A DNA stretch of 64,000 nt, taken from the NCBI RefSeq assembly GCF_023028105.1, contig NZ_CP095491.1:2356001-2420000 (forward strand), written 5' to 3'. Positions 17,017 through 27,102 of the stretch are shown here, one piece after another. The position numbers were made by a program, and so were the translations under genes. The notes beneath the pieces were generated by a model that worked only from the letters and a program-made list of their open reading frames with translations, had not been told where the DNA came from and did no database searches. Each line of letters opens with the position of its first letter. Positions within the stretch are counted from its first letter, which is position 1. This DNA comes from Halosolutus gelatinilyticus. Lineage in GTDB: Archaea; Halobacteriota; Halobacteria; Halobacteriales; Natrialbaceae.

Positions 17017-17610
17017 ATGAGTGATGCTACAGTAGACTCACAACCTGGATACTCCCTCAAGCGCGGATGGCGAACGCTCGCCCTCGCGGGCGGCGTCGTC
17101 GCCCTTATCGGTATCCTTGCGATCGCACTCCCGTTCGCCGCGGGCATCTCGGTAACGCTCGGACTCGGCGCGCTGCTCGTCGTGGCAGCGGTCGTCCACG
17201 CCGCCCACGCGGTCACCGCACGCGGTTGGAGGGGCTCGCTCTGGCAGCTCGTCCTCGCCGTCGTCTCGGTGATCGCCGGGATCTTCCTGCTCGTCAACCC
17301 GATCGTCGGCCTCGTGACCCTCACGATCCTGCTGGTCGCCTACTTGGTGGTCGACGGCATCGCGGAACTGTACATGGCGATGCGGATGGCCGACCAACCC
17401 GGACGCGGTTCCGTCGCGTTCAGCGGCGCGATCTCGCTCGTCCTGGCGGCTCTCCTCTGGACCGCGTTCCCCGCGGACACCCCCTGGGTCATCGGCCTGC
17501 TCGTGGGCATCAGCCTCTTCATGACCGGCCTCTCGATGGCGGTCGTGGCCTACGAGGGTCGGAAGATCGACGACGCGTCGGCAACCGTGAGCGAGCCCCG
17601 CGGCGCCTGA
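17017..17610 (+). CDS. HdeD-family (DUF308) membrane protein
   Basis: A 197-residue protein with six predicted helices in three hairpins, starting after a basic KRGWRTLALAGG. The repeated pattern GIxAIxxPxxxG and AGIFLLVNPIVGLVTLTILLVAYLVVDGIAEL is the HdeD/DUF308 hallmark. The bacterial namesake is linked to acid resistance; archaeal function is unproven. The ATG at 17017 is preferred to GTG at 17008. It is a single gene upstream of the convergent CBS-domain gene. Confidence 0.87.
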   Translation: MSDATVDSQPGYSLKRGWRTLALAGGVVALIGILAIALPFAAGISVTLGLGALLVVAAVVHAAHAVTARGWRGSLWQLVLAVVSVIAGIFLLVNPIVGLVTLTILLVAYLVVDGIAELYMAMRMADQPGRGSVAFSGAISLVLAALLWTAFPADTPWVIGLLVGISLFMTGLSMAVVAYEGRKIDDASATVSEPRGA

Positions 17611-17721
17611 TCCCACAACTATTTTGCGCGATTCAACCCGATCGAGACGCTCCCAGAGAGCCCTCTCGATCGGTGCTTTTTAAAAGAGCGAGCGGCCGTC
17701 GCCGATCGACCCCGTCCCGAT

Positions 17722-18147
17722 TCAGGGGCTGTACTCCGGCGACTGCGCCTCGATTGTTTCCGAGACGTTGTCGAGTTCTTCGCCGATCGTCGCGACGAGG
17801 TCGTCGAGCGTCACGATCCCGGTCAGTTTGCCGTCGCCGTCGACGGTCGGGAACCGACGGACGTTGTGCTCGTCGATCATCCGCGAGATCTCGATCGGAT
17901 CCTCGTCGTCGCGGATCGTCGCCGGGTTCTCCGCCATGATCTCCTCGGCAGTGACCGACGCGAGGTCGTCGTGGCTGTGGATCGCGAGCGCGGCGTCGCG
18001 GTCGGTCACGATCCCGACGGGTTCGTCGTTTTCTGTGATGACGATTGCGCCGACTTGTTCGTTCTCGAAGGACTCCGTCAGCGCCGGCAGTTCGGTGTCG
18101 CGGCTGGCCGTTACGACGTTCTTGGGACCGAGTTCTCCAACAGACAT
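17722..18147 (-). CDS. two-CBS-domain protein
   Basis: A 141-residue protein made of a CBS pair. The first ends GAIVITENDEPVGIVTDRDAAL and the second FPTVDGDGKLTGIVTLDDLVATIGEEL. CBS pairs bind adenosine nucleotides such as AMP, ATP or SAM and regulate a partner. As a free-standing protein its partner is unknown. A start two residues earlier (18153) is possible. Confidence 0.88.
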   Translation of the reverse strand: MSVGELGPKNVVTASRDTELPALTESFENEQVGAIVITENDEPVGIVTDRDAALAIHSHDDLASVTAEEIMAENPATIRDDEDPIEISRMIDEHNVRRFPTVDGDGKLTGIVTLDDLVATIGEELDNVSETIEAQSPEYSP

Positions 18148-18276
18148 GGGCACGCGTATCTCCGTCGTGGAGCCGCTTCAAATCGGAGCTTTCGAATGAC
18201 GACGATCACGTTCGGACTCCGAAGGGGTAGTTGTGTTCTGCGCAGACGGTAACACAGCGGACGCGATCGACGACGC

Positions 18277-18351
18277 CACGAAAGCCCCTTTCATCCCTAC
18301 CTGTAGCAGTCGGACCAGCCGCTACGGGTGGGGATGAAAGGGGCTTTCGTG
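18277..18351. repeat. 31-base inverted repeat of the GAAAGCCCC family
   Basis: The arm CACGAAAGCCCCTTTCATCC (continuing to 18307) is matched by the inverted arm 18321-18351 with only two mismatches over 31 bases and a 13-base loop. The outer CACGAAAGCCCC/GGGGCTTTCGTG ends recur at the compound element at 35415-35629. It lies between two minus-strand operons. It may be a non-autonomous palindromic repeat or a strong terminator. Confidence 0.8.
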
Positions 18352-18413
18352 TCGTTCTCAATCGTGGAGCGGTCAGAGAATCACGCGACCGCAGCGAACG
18401 ATGCCGATCGAAC

Positions 18414-20138
18414 TTATTCCCCGAAAACGGAGTCGAAGAACTTCCGTTCGGCCGTCCGGAGGTGCTGGTTGAACGTCGCCGGGGAGATCCCGAGCCGCTC
18501 GGCGATCTCCTCGCCCGTGCTCTCGCGGGGCCAGTCGAAGTAGCCCGCGAAGTAGGCCGTCTCGATCGCCGCCCGCTGTTTCTCCGTGAGTTCCTTCTCG
18601 AGGACCGACGTCGTGCCCGAGCCGCCGGGATCGTTCCGCTCGGTCGTCCGCTGGGCGAGGTAGGTGATCTCGCTGTGTTGCTCCTTGATGAGTTCGATCA
18701 TCTGCCGGGTGTCCCGACCCTGAGGGAGTTCGACGACGAACCGGAACTCGCCGTCGTCGATCGTCGCCGACCTGACGCGTCCGCCGTGGGTGGCGATCGT
18801 CTCGAACAGCGAGGCGGCGGCCGGAGCGACGAGTTCGAACTCGAAGGCGTTGCGGTGGGCCCCGAGCACCCGGACGTCGCTGATCCCGTTCGTCTCGTCG
18901 ACCGTTTCGCGGAACATCTCTTCCGAAACGTCGTGGGCCGAGCCGTACGCCAGCAGCGTCTCGTCGCCGCGGATCAGCTGTTCGAACTCGATCCGACACG
19001 ACTCCTGTGCCGAGAGGCGGACCAGTTCCTCGGCCATCTCCTCGATCCGGAACTCGAGTTCGATGACGGCGTCGCTCACTAATGCGTCACGCCGCTCGAT
19101 CGCGGTGATCGCGTGGGCAATGATGTCGCCGATCCGCGAGAGGATCGTCGTCTCGGGCGCCGTAAATGCGCGCGCCGATGACGAGTAGATGTTCAACACG
19201 CCGTAGACGAGATCCTCGTGGACGATCGGAATCGCCGCGGAGGACCGGTAACCGCGTTCGTACGCCGGGTCGCTCCACGGATCGAACTCGGGGTCCGACC
19301 AGGTCTCGTTGGCGACCTGCACCTCGCGGGTCCGGATCGCCGTCCCCGACGGTCCCTGACCGGTCTCGTCGTCTTCATCGGTCGTGACCACGATCTCGTC
19401 CAGGTAGCCGTCCTCGACGCCGGCCGCCGCCTTCGGAACGACGCGGTCGTTTCCGGGGTTGACGCTTCCGACCCAGGCGAACCGGTAGGCGTCGGACTCG
19501 GTCAGCCGATCGCAGACTCGCTGTTCGAGTTCGGCCCGCGTCTCGGTCGTGATGACCGCGTGGGTGATGTCGTGGCCGATCCGGTTGAGGCGGTTCAGCG
19601 CCTCGAGCTGTTCGCGCTGGCGGAGTCGCTCGCGCTCCTGGCGGGCGCGCTCGATCGCGTGGTGGATCGTCCGAACCAGCAGTTCGCTCGTCACTTCGTC
19701 CTTGACGAGGAAGTCCTGTGCGCCCCGTTGGATCGCCTGCACGCCGATCTCCTGGTCGCGCAGGCCGGTCAGCACGACGATCGGCGTGTCGTCGTCCGCC
19801 TCGCAGACCGTCTCGAGCGTCTCGAGTCCGCTGCTGTCGGGCAGGTTCAGATCGAGCAGGACGACGTCGGTCGGCTCCGCGGCCAGCGTCTCCAGGCCGT
19901 CCTCGAGACGGGTTTCTCGGACGACGTCCGGCGTCTCGCTCGACGAGTCAACCAGGTTGACCCGCTGCGTGAGCTCCTCGGTGTCCCGGACCATCTCCTG
20001 GATGAGCCGCGCGTCGCCGGGATTGTCCTCGATCAGCAGGATCCGGAGCGCGCCGGCGCTGTCCGCGGGCCGGTCGCGTCGCCACTCGGCGCGCTCGCCG
20101 CGTTCATCGCTCTCCGATCGGGTGTCGGTTTCGCCCAT
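18414..20138 (-). CDS. response regulator with GAF and HTH_10 output domain
   Basis: A 574-residue hybrid. Residues ~30-165 are a receiver domain (ILLIEDNPGDARLI, phospho-acceptor Asp in [18 protein letters not shown], and Lys in FLVKDE). Residues ~190-350 are GAF (AYRFAWVGSVNPGND, GVLNIYSSSARAFTAPE). The middle is a BAT-type domain, and the last ~55 residues are HTH_10 (LTEKQRAAIETAYFAGYFDWPR ... EEIAERLGISPATFNQHLR). It probably converts the kinase signal into transcription. Its ATG overlaps the stop of the preceding response regulator by one base (TGATG). Confidence 0.93.
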   Translation of the reverse strand: MGETDTRSESDERGERAEWRRDRPADSAGALRILLIEDNPGDARLIQEMVRDTEELTQRVNLVDSSSETPDVVRETRLEDGLETLAAEPTDVVLLDLNLPDSSGLETLETVCEADDDTPIVVLTGLRDQEIGVQAIQRGAQDFLVKDEVTSELLVRTIHHAIERARQERERLRQREQLEALNRLNRIGHDITHAVITTETRAELEQRVCDRLTESDAYRFAWVGSVNPGNDRVVPKAAAGVEDGYLDEIVVTTDEDDETGQGPSGTAIRTREVQVANETWSDPEFDPWSDPAYERGYRSSAAIPIVHEDLVYGVLNIYSSSARAFTAPETTILSRIGDIIAHAITAIERRDALVSDAVIELEFRIEEMAEELVRLSAQESCRIEFEQLIRGDETLLAYGSAHDVSEEMFRETVDETNGISDVRVLGAHRNAFEFELVAPAAASLFETIATHGGRVRSATIDDGEFRFVVELPQGRDTRQMIELIKEQHSEITYLAQRTTERNDPGGSGTTSVLEKELTEKQRAAIETAYFAGYFDWPRESTGEEIAERLGISPATFNQHLRTAERKFFDSVFGE

Positions 20139-20599
20139 CAGCGGTTCTCCTCCGGTGGAAGCCGCACGACCGAGAACCAGAACTTCTCGAAGGCGCGGAC
20201 GGTCTCGATGAACTCGTCGGGATCGACAGGCTTCGTGAGGTAGGCGTTCGCGTGCAGTTCGTAGGATCTGACGACGTCTTCCTCGGCGCGCGAACTCGTC
20301 AGGACGATCACCGGGATCGACCGGAGTTCCGGATCGTCTTTGAGTTCCGCGAGGACCTCCTCGCCGTCCGTCCGGGGGAGGTTGAGATCGAGCAAGACGA
20401 GATCCGGCCGCGGCGCGTCGGCGTACTCGCCGCGCTGGTTGAGATACTCGAGTGCCTCCGTCCCGTCGGAGACGGTATAGAGGTCGTTCTCGATCCGGCC
20501 CTGCTTGAACGCTTCCTCGGTCAACCGGACGTCGCCCGGATTATCCTCGACGAGGAGTATCTGTGCTGGCTCCGCTTGAAACGTACCTGACTCACTCAT
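20138..20599 (-). CDS. single-domain response regulator
   Basis: A 153-residue receiver of the Rcp1/CheY-like type: [19 protein letters not shown] with acidic pocket, [16 protein letters not shown] with the acceptor Asp, PVIVLTSS with the Thr/Ser switch, and [11 protein letters not shown] with the conserved Lys. No output domain follows, so it probably relays phosphate between the kinase and the HTH_10 response regulator, with which it overlaps. Its start overlaps the kinase stop (ATGA). Confidence 0.93.
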   Translation of the reverse strand: MSESGTFQAEPAQILLVEDNPGDVRLTEEAFKQGRIENDLYTVSDGTEALEYLNQRGEYADAPRPDLVLLDLNLPRTDGEEVLAELKDDPELRSIPVIVLTSSRAEEDVVRSYELHANAYLTKPVDPDEFIETVRAFEKFWFSVVRLPPEENR

Positions 20600-23478
20600 T
20601 GGTTGCTGGCTCCCGTGTTGGGGTGTGGAAGGATGACGGAGAACGTCGATCCGTCACCCGGTTCGGAATCGACCTCGAGCGCCCCCTCGTGGCGCTCGAC
20701 GATCCGCTGACAGAGCGCGAGGCCGATCCCCGTACCCGCGTACTCGTCGGCGCTGTGGAGGCGGTTGAACACCCGAAAGATGTCGTCCGTGTCGTCCGGG
20801 TCGATGCCGATGCCCTGATCACGAACCGAGACGATCCTCTCTGTAGCACTCTTCTCGGCCGACACTGATATACGTGGGGCTTCGTCGCCGGCGTAGGTGA
20901 TCGCGTTATCCAACAGATTTTGGAACAGCTGTCGGAGCTGCCCCTCGTCGCCGAACACCCGCGGAAGCGCGTCCCAGTCGACGTCGACTTCGGCGCCGGT
21001 CTCCTCGATTCGCACTTCGAGATCGATCAGTACGTCCTCGACGATCGCCGCCGTCTCGACCGGCCGAAACGGATCGCCCTGCGTGTCGACCCGCGAGTAC
21101 GCCAGCAACCCGTCGATCATCTCCTGCATCCGATCGGCGCCGTCGACGGCGAACGCGATGAACTCCTCGCCGTCTTCGTCGAGTTCGTCCGCGTACCGGC
21201 GCTCGACGAGCGTCAGGTAGCTCGCGACCATCCGTAACGGCTCCTGTAAATCGTGGCTGGCGGCGTAGGCGAACTGCTCTAACCGTCCGTTGGACTCCTC
21301 GAGGTCCGCGACGAGTCGTTCGAGTCGCCGCTGGGTCGCCCGTCGCTCGGTGATGTCCCGGCCGATCGCCGTCAGCACCGGATTCCCGCTCGGATCTTCG
21401 AGCGTCGACGCGACGAACTCGTAGGGGATCGACTCGCCGTCGCTCGTCAGCACCGTCGCTTCGACGCGCGTGGTGCCGGACTCGAAGGCCTCCTCGATCG
21501 CGCTCGCGATCGCGTCGCGATCCTCCGGGGCGAAGAACTCGAGCGCGTGCATCGACTCGATCTCGGCCTTCGAGTACCCCGAGACGTCGCTGGCGGTCTC
21601 GTTCCACCGCTGGAGGTCCCCGTTCGCGTCCAGGATGTAGAAGACGTCGTCGATCGCGTCGATGACGTCGTCGGTGTACTCCCCGTACCGCTCCAGGTCG
21701 TCCTGATACCGCTGGCGCTCGAGTTCGTAGCTGACCCACTGGGTGGCGAGTTCGACGAAGGACCGTTCGGCGGGCGTAAACGGCGTCGATCGCGGCGACT
21801 CGTCCACGAAACAGAGCGTTCCGTGCAGGTCGCCGTCGACGTCGACCCGGCCGCCGAGGTAGCACTCGATGTTCCACGCCTCGTAGGCCGCGTCGTCGAT
21901 CCCGGACTCGATCGGGGAGTCCACGAAGCCGAGCACGCCCGGCGACTGGATCGTCACCTGACAGTACGTCTTCGACAGCTCGCTCTCGATTCCGGACTCG
22001 AACCCGTCGGTCGCGGCGCTCGCGTGCGTCACCTCGAACCGATCCGCGGACGCGTCGATCGTCGCCAGGAACCCGATGTCGACCCCGAGCCGATCGCGGC
22101 CGAGGTCGAGGAGTCGATCGACCTTCTCGTCGAACGATCGCTCCCGGTCCGCGGTGATCTCGTACAGCCGCTCGAGGGTTCGGTTGGTCGCTCGCAGCTC
22201 CCGTTCGGTCTCCTTTCGATCGGTGACGTCGCGGAAGTACACCGACAACCCCGTCTCCGAGGGGTAGGCGTTGACCTCGAACCACGTCTCGAGCGGCGCG
22301 AAGTACGCCTCGAACGACGTCGGCTCTTGGCAGTCCATCGCGCGGCGATACTCCCGCTCGAACGTCGAGTCGACCGTCGCCGGGAACACCTCCCAGAGAG
22401 TCTTGCCGACCAGCCCCGACCCGTCGGGATCGATCAGTTCCGCCGCGCGATCGTTGACGTAGGTGAACTCCCAGTTCGTATCGAGCCCGAAGAACGCGTC
22501 CGAGATCCGATCGAACGTCGCCTCGAGCTCGGCCGCGAGGCGGCGCCGCTCCGTGCGATACCGCCGCTCGGCGGTGACGTCCTCGAACTCGGAGACGACG
22601 CCGGTGAGGTCGTCGCTCTCGACGATCGGCATCGCGTTCTCGAGGATCCAGACCCGTTCTCCGTCGGGTCGACGGATACCCAACTCGGCGTCGAACACCG
22701 GCGCTCCGGTTTCCCTGACGCGGTTGAACGGCACCGCGTCCGCCGGAAGCGGATCGCCCTCGGAATCGACGAGGTCCCACTCGTCGTCGCCGTGGGACAT
22801 CCGGGCCAGTTCCTCGCGGTCCCGCCCGGTGATCTCCTCGGCTCGTCCGTTCGCGACCGTCATCGTCCCGTCGTCGTCCGCGACGATGATCCCGATCGGA
22901 CTCGCCTCGACGATTCGGTCCTTCAGGGCCGTCTCCTCGCGAAGCTCGCGCTTGGTTCGCTCATTATCGATCGTCGACGCGAGGACGTTCGCGACGCTCT
23001 CGACGAAGCGAACGTCGTGATCCGCGAACACTCGACGGTCCGCCGTGTGAACGCCGAGAACGCCCCACGGATCGTCGACCGACCCGACGACGACGCTGAT
23101 CCCGCTCGTCACGCCGTGCTCGCACAGCAGTTCGGGGCCCGAAAATCGCTCCTCGTTCCGGAGATCGTCGACCACGATCGGCTCCGCCGCCAGCGCGCGT
23201 CCCGCCGGCAAGTTCCGATCGGCCGGCACGGTCGCCGAGCCGACGGCGCCGTCCCGCCAGCCGACCCCCTGTCTGAGACGCAGCGTCGTTCCGTCGGAAC
23301 ACAACTCGAGGACCGCGCAGTAGTCCGCTGCGAGCGCGTCGCGGACCGCGACGGCCGCGTCGGACAGCAGCCGATCGAGGTCGTCGCACTCGAGACCCTG
23401 CTGTCCGAGTTCGGCGACGACTTCCTGCTGGCGAACGCGCGACTCGAGCTGTCCTGCCGGAGGATCGGACGGAGCCAT
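20596..23478 (-). CDS. multi-sensor histidine kinase (GAF-PAS-PAS-GAF-PAS)
   Basis: A 960-residue soluble kinase from [12 protein letters not shown]. The order I read is GAF (~20-165), PAS (~170-300, [20 protein letters not shown]), PAS (~310-430, [21 protein letters not shown]), GAF (~450-600), PAS (~610-730, [16 protein letters not shown]), HisKA ([20 protein letters not shown], phospho-His in SHDLQ) and HATPase ([34 protein letters not shown]). No membrane segment. It heads a three-gene overlapping signalling operon. An upstream extension to 23730 is Arg-rich and rejected. Ligands are unknown. Confidence 0.93.
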   Translation of the reverse strand: MAPSDPPAGQLESRVRQQEVVAELGQQGLECDDLDRLLSDAAVAVRDALAADYCAVLELCSDGTTLRLRQGVGWRDGAVGSATVPADRNLPAGRALAAEPIVVDDLRNEERFSGPELLCEHGVTSGISVVVGSVDDPWGVLGVHTADRRVFADHDVRFVESVANVLASTIDNERTKRELREETALKDRIVEASPIGIIVADDDGTMTVANGRAEEITGRDREELARMSHGDDEWDLVDSEGDPLPADAVPFNRVRETGAPVFDAELGIRRPDGERVWILENAMPIVESDDLTGVVSEFEDVTAERRYRTERRRLAAELEATFDRISDAFFGLDTNWEFTYVNDRAAELIDPDGSGLVGKTLWEVFPATVDSTFEREYRRAMDCQEPTSFEAYFAPLETWFEVNAYPSETGLSVYFRDVTDRKETERELRATNRTLERLYEITADRERSFDEKVDRLLDLGRDRLGVDIGFLATIDASADRFEVTHASAATDGFESGIESELSKTYCQVTIQSPGVLGFVDSPIESGIDDAAYEAWNIECYLGGRVDVDGDLHGTLCFVDESPRSTPFTPAERSFVELATQWVSYELERQRYQDDLERYGEYTDDVIDAIDDVFYILDANGDLQRWNETASDVSGYSKAEIESMHALEFFAPEDRDAIASAIEEAFESGTTRVEATVLTSDGESIPYEFVASTLEDPSGNPVLTAIGRDITERRATQRRLERLVADLEESNGRLEQFAYAASHDLQEPLRMVASYLTLVERRYADELDEDGEEFIAFAVDGADRMQEMIDGLLAYSRVDTQGDPFRPVETAAIVEDVLIDLEVRIEETGAEVDVDWDALPRVFGDEGQLRQLFQNLLDNAITYAGDEAPRISVSAEKSATERIVSVRDQGIGIDPDDTDDIFRVFNRLHSADEYAGTGIGLALCQRIVERHEGALEVDSEPGDGSTFSVILPHPNTGASNQ

Positions 23479-23763
23479 GGAACGGATTGCTACAAAAAAG
23501 CCCGCTAACAGGGATAAATGTAGTGCCCGAACGGTCGATTCCCGGCGACTATCCGCTCGAGGAGACGGTTCGGTCGCGACCGCGCGGGTCCGCCCCTCGG
23601 CACACGCGTCGAGCCGGTCCGCCGACCGTCCGGTACTCGCGGGAAGCCGGCTCGACCGGCCGTACGGCCGGTCTCGTCGACATCTCGGTCGAGCGACTGG
23701 ATCTCCGCATCGGAACCCGGACCGAAACACGGGCGGTCGACCCGCGGCTCGAAACCGGACCGC

Positions 23764-24783
23764 TCAGTCGCGATCGGACTCGTCGTCGACGAGCCGGTAC
23801 GTTCGTCCCCGGCGTTGGCCGACGGCCTCGATCAGGTCGTAGTGGACCATCTTCGTCAGGTAGTTTCGCAGCGTGCGATTGGTCTTCGGGTCGTCGACCC
23901 GTCGTTCGTACTCCGCGTAGAGGTCGCCGGGCTCGATCTCGTCCGCCTCGGCGATCACGTCGTAGAGGATCCGCTGGTGCTCGATCAACCCCTCGACCGT
24001 CTTGCGGCGGATGGCCGTCCGCGCGTCCGGGATGGCCGCCCCCACGGCCTCGTCCGTGATCGACGCCGCACCCGAGCGCTCCGCGCGGCGGGCCGCCGAT
24101 CGGAGGATGCCGATCCCCACGCGGGCGTCCCCGGAGGCCGCGTCGGCGATCGTTCGCAGCTGGCCCTCGGAGATCGCGTCCGGTTGGAGCCCCTGAGTCG
24201 CCCGCTCGGCGAGGATCGCGACGAGTTCATCCGTGCCGTAGCGGTCGAACTGCACCCGGGTGCCGGCCCGCAAGCGCGATCGGACCCGATCGTCGAAGCT
24301 CGCGAACAACTCCTCCTCGCGGTTGGCGATCAGCACGAGCGAGACGTGGGGAAGCCGGTGGAGATCGTAGAGGGCGGCGGTCTCCTCCAACTGGTCGACC
24401 TCGTCTAAGATGGCGACGATCGGTCGATCGTCCGTCTCCGCCAGTCGCCCGAACAGTTCGTCCTTCGGGCTCGATCGGTGGATGTCAACCGTCCGGCCCA
24501 CCGCCTCCAGCACGCTATAGAGCACCCGGAACCGGGTGTACTCCTGCCAGCAGTTGACGTAGGCGACCTCGACCGACGGTTCCTGCTCGCGCAACTGGGC
24601 GAGCGTGTAGCGCGCGATGCAGGTCTTGCCGACGCCGGTCGGGCCGAACAGAAACGACGGTTCCGGTCGCCGATCGTACAGCAGCGGCTCTAGGGTCTCC
24701 GAGAGGAGGTTCACCTCGTCGTGGCGGTGCACCACCTCGCTGGGCACGAAATCCTCGCGCAGGACGCGGCCGTCGACGATCAC
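23764..24783 (-). CDS. Orc1/Cdc6 replication initiator-type AAA+ ATPase
   Basis: A 339-residue protein. Walker A GPTGVGKTC, Walker B AILDEVDQLEE, Sensor 1 LVLIANREEE and an arginine-finger/Sensor 2 region ARVGIGILRSAARRAE are followed by a C-terminal winged helix that ends GRTYRLVDDESDRD. Orc1/Cdc6 proteins bind origin repeats and load the helicase. Start: the GTG at 24783 gives the usual VIVDGRVLREDFVP N-terminus and has a TATA-like TTAAGA ~27 bases upstream; a TTG at 24849 adds foreign sequence. At 339 residues it is short, and no convincing origin repeats flank it, so it may be an accessory paralogue. Confidence 0.9.
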   Translation of the reverse strand: MIVDGRVLREDFVPSEVVHRHDEVNLLSETLEPLLYDRRPEPSFLFGPTGVGKTCIARYTLAQLREQEPSVEVAYVNCWQEYTRFRVLYSVLEAVGRTVDIHRSSPKDELFGRLAETDDRPIVAILDEVDQLEETAALYDLHRLPHVSLVLIANREEELFASFDDRVRSRLRAGTRVQFDRYGTDELVAILAERATQGLQPDAISEGQLRTIADAASGDARVGIGILRSAARRAERSGAASITDEAVGAAIPDARTAIRRKTVEGLIEHQRILYDVIAEADEIEPGDLYAEYERRVDDPKTNRTLRNYLTKMVHYDLIEAVGQRRGRTYRLVDDESDRD

Positions 24784-24960
24784 ACCTTCCTCTTTCGCAC
24801 GAACCCTCTTAAGCCACGGCGGGTTGCTTCCGAAACTTCCGAAAGTCAACCCAAGTCAGAAGTCAGCGAGGTGGATTCGTCGTGCATAGCTCCCGCGGAA
24901 GTTATGCTGCCAGGATTAATTTCGGAATTTGTCGATCATGATAACTACCTCTATCCAAAT

Positions 24961-25644
24961 TCAGATAACCACGGATTGGATGATCTTTGCTTCTGCCCGC
25001 TGAAGATGGTCTCCGATCGTCCGTTGTGACAATCCGAGTTCGGTCGCCAAGTCGCGCTGTGTTGTACGCCGTGGGACGTCGTAGTATCCCGCTGCGATCG
25101 CTGCACGCACGATCTCTTTTTGCCGGTCGGTGAGTTGCGCCACTGGGTCATCCAACTGTGGTTGATACTCTCCTGCCCGCTCGAGTCTCAGGTCCATCTC
25201 ATCAGGGATACTCGCAATTAGTTGCTGGAGGGCCGCGTCCTCACCGAAGAGCGTGACTTGCACCCCGTCAGCAGTCTCTCTCACCGGCCAGTCGATGCTG
25301 ATCGCTTCGGTATCGATCACTTCGGAAATGGCTCTTTCAACCTCGTCAGGCTCGTAGTGCAGATACGCCAGCCACGTCTCACCACCCGTCACGGTGCACG
25401 AGATGATCTCCGGAACTTCGTCTTCCAGCTCAGCGAGCCGATCAGCATCACCTCGAAATTGCACGATCGCAACGGCGGTCCCATCATCGAGAAGATTGCC
25501 GTAGTGTATCGCTTCTTGGGTCGCGACGAGCGTATCATCGATCCATATCTCTCTCGGATCGTCGGCGGTTTCCAGCATCTGTTGGTCGCTGCTCGATCGA
25601 AGGTATTCCTCGGTTGGGGCGATGACGACGGTTATGTATCTCAT
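24961..25644 (-). CDS. HTH_10 transcriptional regulator
   Basis: A 227-residue protein: a BAT-type sensory domain (residues 1-165, with two ferredoxin-like halves) followed by HTH_10 (LTDRQKEIVRAAIAAGYYDVP, then TTQRDLATELGLSQRTIGDHLQ). It starts an island-like, lower-GC segment that also holds the ABC exporter read divergently from it, so it may regulate that exporter. Ligand unknown. Confidence 0.88.
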   Translation of the reverse strand: MRYITVVIAPTEEYLRSSSDQQMLETADDPREIWIDDTLVATQEAIHYGNLLDDGTAVAIVQFRGDADRLAELEDEVPEIISCTVTGGETWLAYLHYEPDEVERAISEVIDTEAISIDWPVRETADGVQVTLFGEDAALQQLIASIPDEMDLRLERAGEYQPQLDDPVAQLTDRQKEIVRAAIAAGYYDVPRRTTQRDLATELGLSQRTIGDHLQRAEAKIIQSVVI

Positions 25645-25769
25645 TATAGTCGAGGTTCACGTACTCTATCGCATTATTCGTTCTCGCTCGAATCGTCTCT
25701 CTGGATGAAGTGCTACGGACCGTATCATGCACGCGAGTGAGAATGGTGGACTTATAAACATCACGCTCA

Positions 25770-26056
25770 TGAGCGGAGTAATCCTGGAGGGGAAACGGCG
25801 TCTCTCTCCCTCCGTGAGACAGAAAATGCAGACGCGAGAGATCAACAAAAGATGCACCGATGCTCCGACAGGAGTTACTGGACGACTGGCAGATGATACA
25901 CTCGTGACTGGCAGCGATCCAGCCGGATCGTACGAAGAGCAGCGAGTTAGCTCTCCCCTGCTGTGGACGACGACTCCGACGGGATTTCTCGCGGTCAGTG
26001 ATGTCGAGATAACGAACGAAGTGCTAGAGAACGGCGAAGGGGAGGAGGAAGTGTGA
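25770..26056 (+). CDS. possible small protein coupled to the ABC exporter
   Basis: A 95-residue frame from ATG 25770 (a start at 25727 is also open) that ends in TGA overlapping the ABC ATPase GTG. A TATA-like TTATAAA lies just upstream at 25751-25757. The product is not acidic and matches nothing I know, and the region could equally be the 5' leader of the exporter mRNA. The 4-base stop/start overlap is the main argument for it. The rest of the 25645-26052 spacer holds no other candidate. Confidence 0.3.
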
Positions 26057-27102
26057 CCGTGCCTATCGCACCAACCGAGACACAGGAGACGTCCTCGACG
26101 GCGATCGTAGCGCGGAACCTCGAACTCACGTACTCGGACGGCACCCGGGCGGTGCGTGGCATCGACCTCGACGTCCCGAAGGGCGAGTTCTTCGGGTTTT
26201 TAGGGCCGAACGGGGCGGGGAAGACCACCGCGATCAAGACGTTCGTGACGTTGCTACAGCCCACTGCCGGGTCGGTGACCGTCAACGGCTTCGATGTTAT
26301 TGACGACTCCCGCGCTGTCCGCTCGTCGATCGGCTATATGGCCCAAGAGACGAGCGTGGACGAGGAACTCACCGCCCGCGAGAACATCCAGTACGCGTGT
26401 GAAACGTACGGCGTTCCCCGAAGCGAGCGCGCCGAGCGGATCGACGACCTGTTAGATCTCGTCGATCTCGCGGACGTCGCCGACAAGCAGCCTGGAGAGT
26501 TCTCCGGTGGGATGAAAAAGCGCCTCGACGTTGCGACCGCGCTGGTTCACCAGCCACCGCTCGTGTTCCTCGACGAACCCACGACTGGGTTAGATCCGAG
26601 AGCCAGAAACCGCCTGTGGGAGCACTTCCGTGAAATCAACGAGCAAGGGACGACGATGTTTCTCACGACCCAATACCTGGAAGAGGCTGACGAGCTCTGC
26701 GACCGTCTCTCGGTGATTCAAAACGGACAACTCATCGCCACTGATTCACCGAACGCGCTCAAATCGCAGGTCGGCGGCGACGTCCTCGATATTACGCTCG
26801 AAGATCCGACTGCCGAGACGCGTAACCGAGCCCAGGGCGTAGCACGTAACTCGGGGCTGTTCGAGAACGACATCATCGAACGCACCGACGAGGGCATCGC
26901 TATCACGTCCGAACACGCACGCCAAGCCGGGACCGACCTCTTGGTCGCACTGCGAGATGCTGGCTTCACGGTCACCGGATTCGACGTTCGGTCGCCGACC
27001 CTCGACGACGTCTTCCTCGCCATCACTGGCGAAACAGCGAGCGAAGAGACGGCCGACGAAGACCAGCCGGGTGACACCGTCCAGACGGAGGTGGGTCGAT
27101 GA
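26053..27102 (+). CDS. ABC transporter ATP-binding protein (drug/daunorubicin type)
   Basis: A 349-residue ATPase: Walker A GPNGAGKTT, Q-loop YMAQETSVDEELT, signature FSGGMKKRLDVATAL, Walker B LVFLDEPTTGLDPRA, and H-loop region LTTQYLEEADELCDR. A ~110-residue C-terminal extension is typical of ABC-2 exporters of the DrrA type. A GGAGGAGG element (26041-26048) precedes the GTG at 26053; a second GTG at 26059 would have more usual spacing. The permease overlaps its stop. Substrate unknown; codons and GC are lower than the core genome. Confidence 0.93.
   Translation: MTVPIAPTETQETSSTAIVARNLELTYSDGTRAVRGIDLDVPKGEFFGFLGPNGAGKTTAIKTFVTLLQPTAGSVTVNGFDVIDDSRAVRSSIGYMAQETSVDEELTARENIQYACETYGVPRSERAERIDDLLDLVDLADVADKQPGEFSGGMKKRLDVATALVHQPPLVFLDEPTTGLDPRARNRLWEHFREINEQGTTMFLTTQYLEEADELCDRLSVIQNGQLIATDSPNALKSQVGGDVLDITLEDPTAETRNRAQGVARNSGLFENDIIERTDEGIAITSEHARQAGTDLLVALRDAGFTVTGFDVRSPTLDDVFLAITGETASEETADEDQPGDTVQTEVGR

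Noticed and set aside
24784-24960. Replication origin next to the Orc1/Cdc6 gene
   Set aside because: Only a short duplicated TTCCGAAA was seen; no ORB-like long repeats or G-string were recognised.
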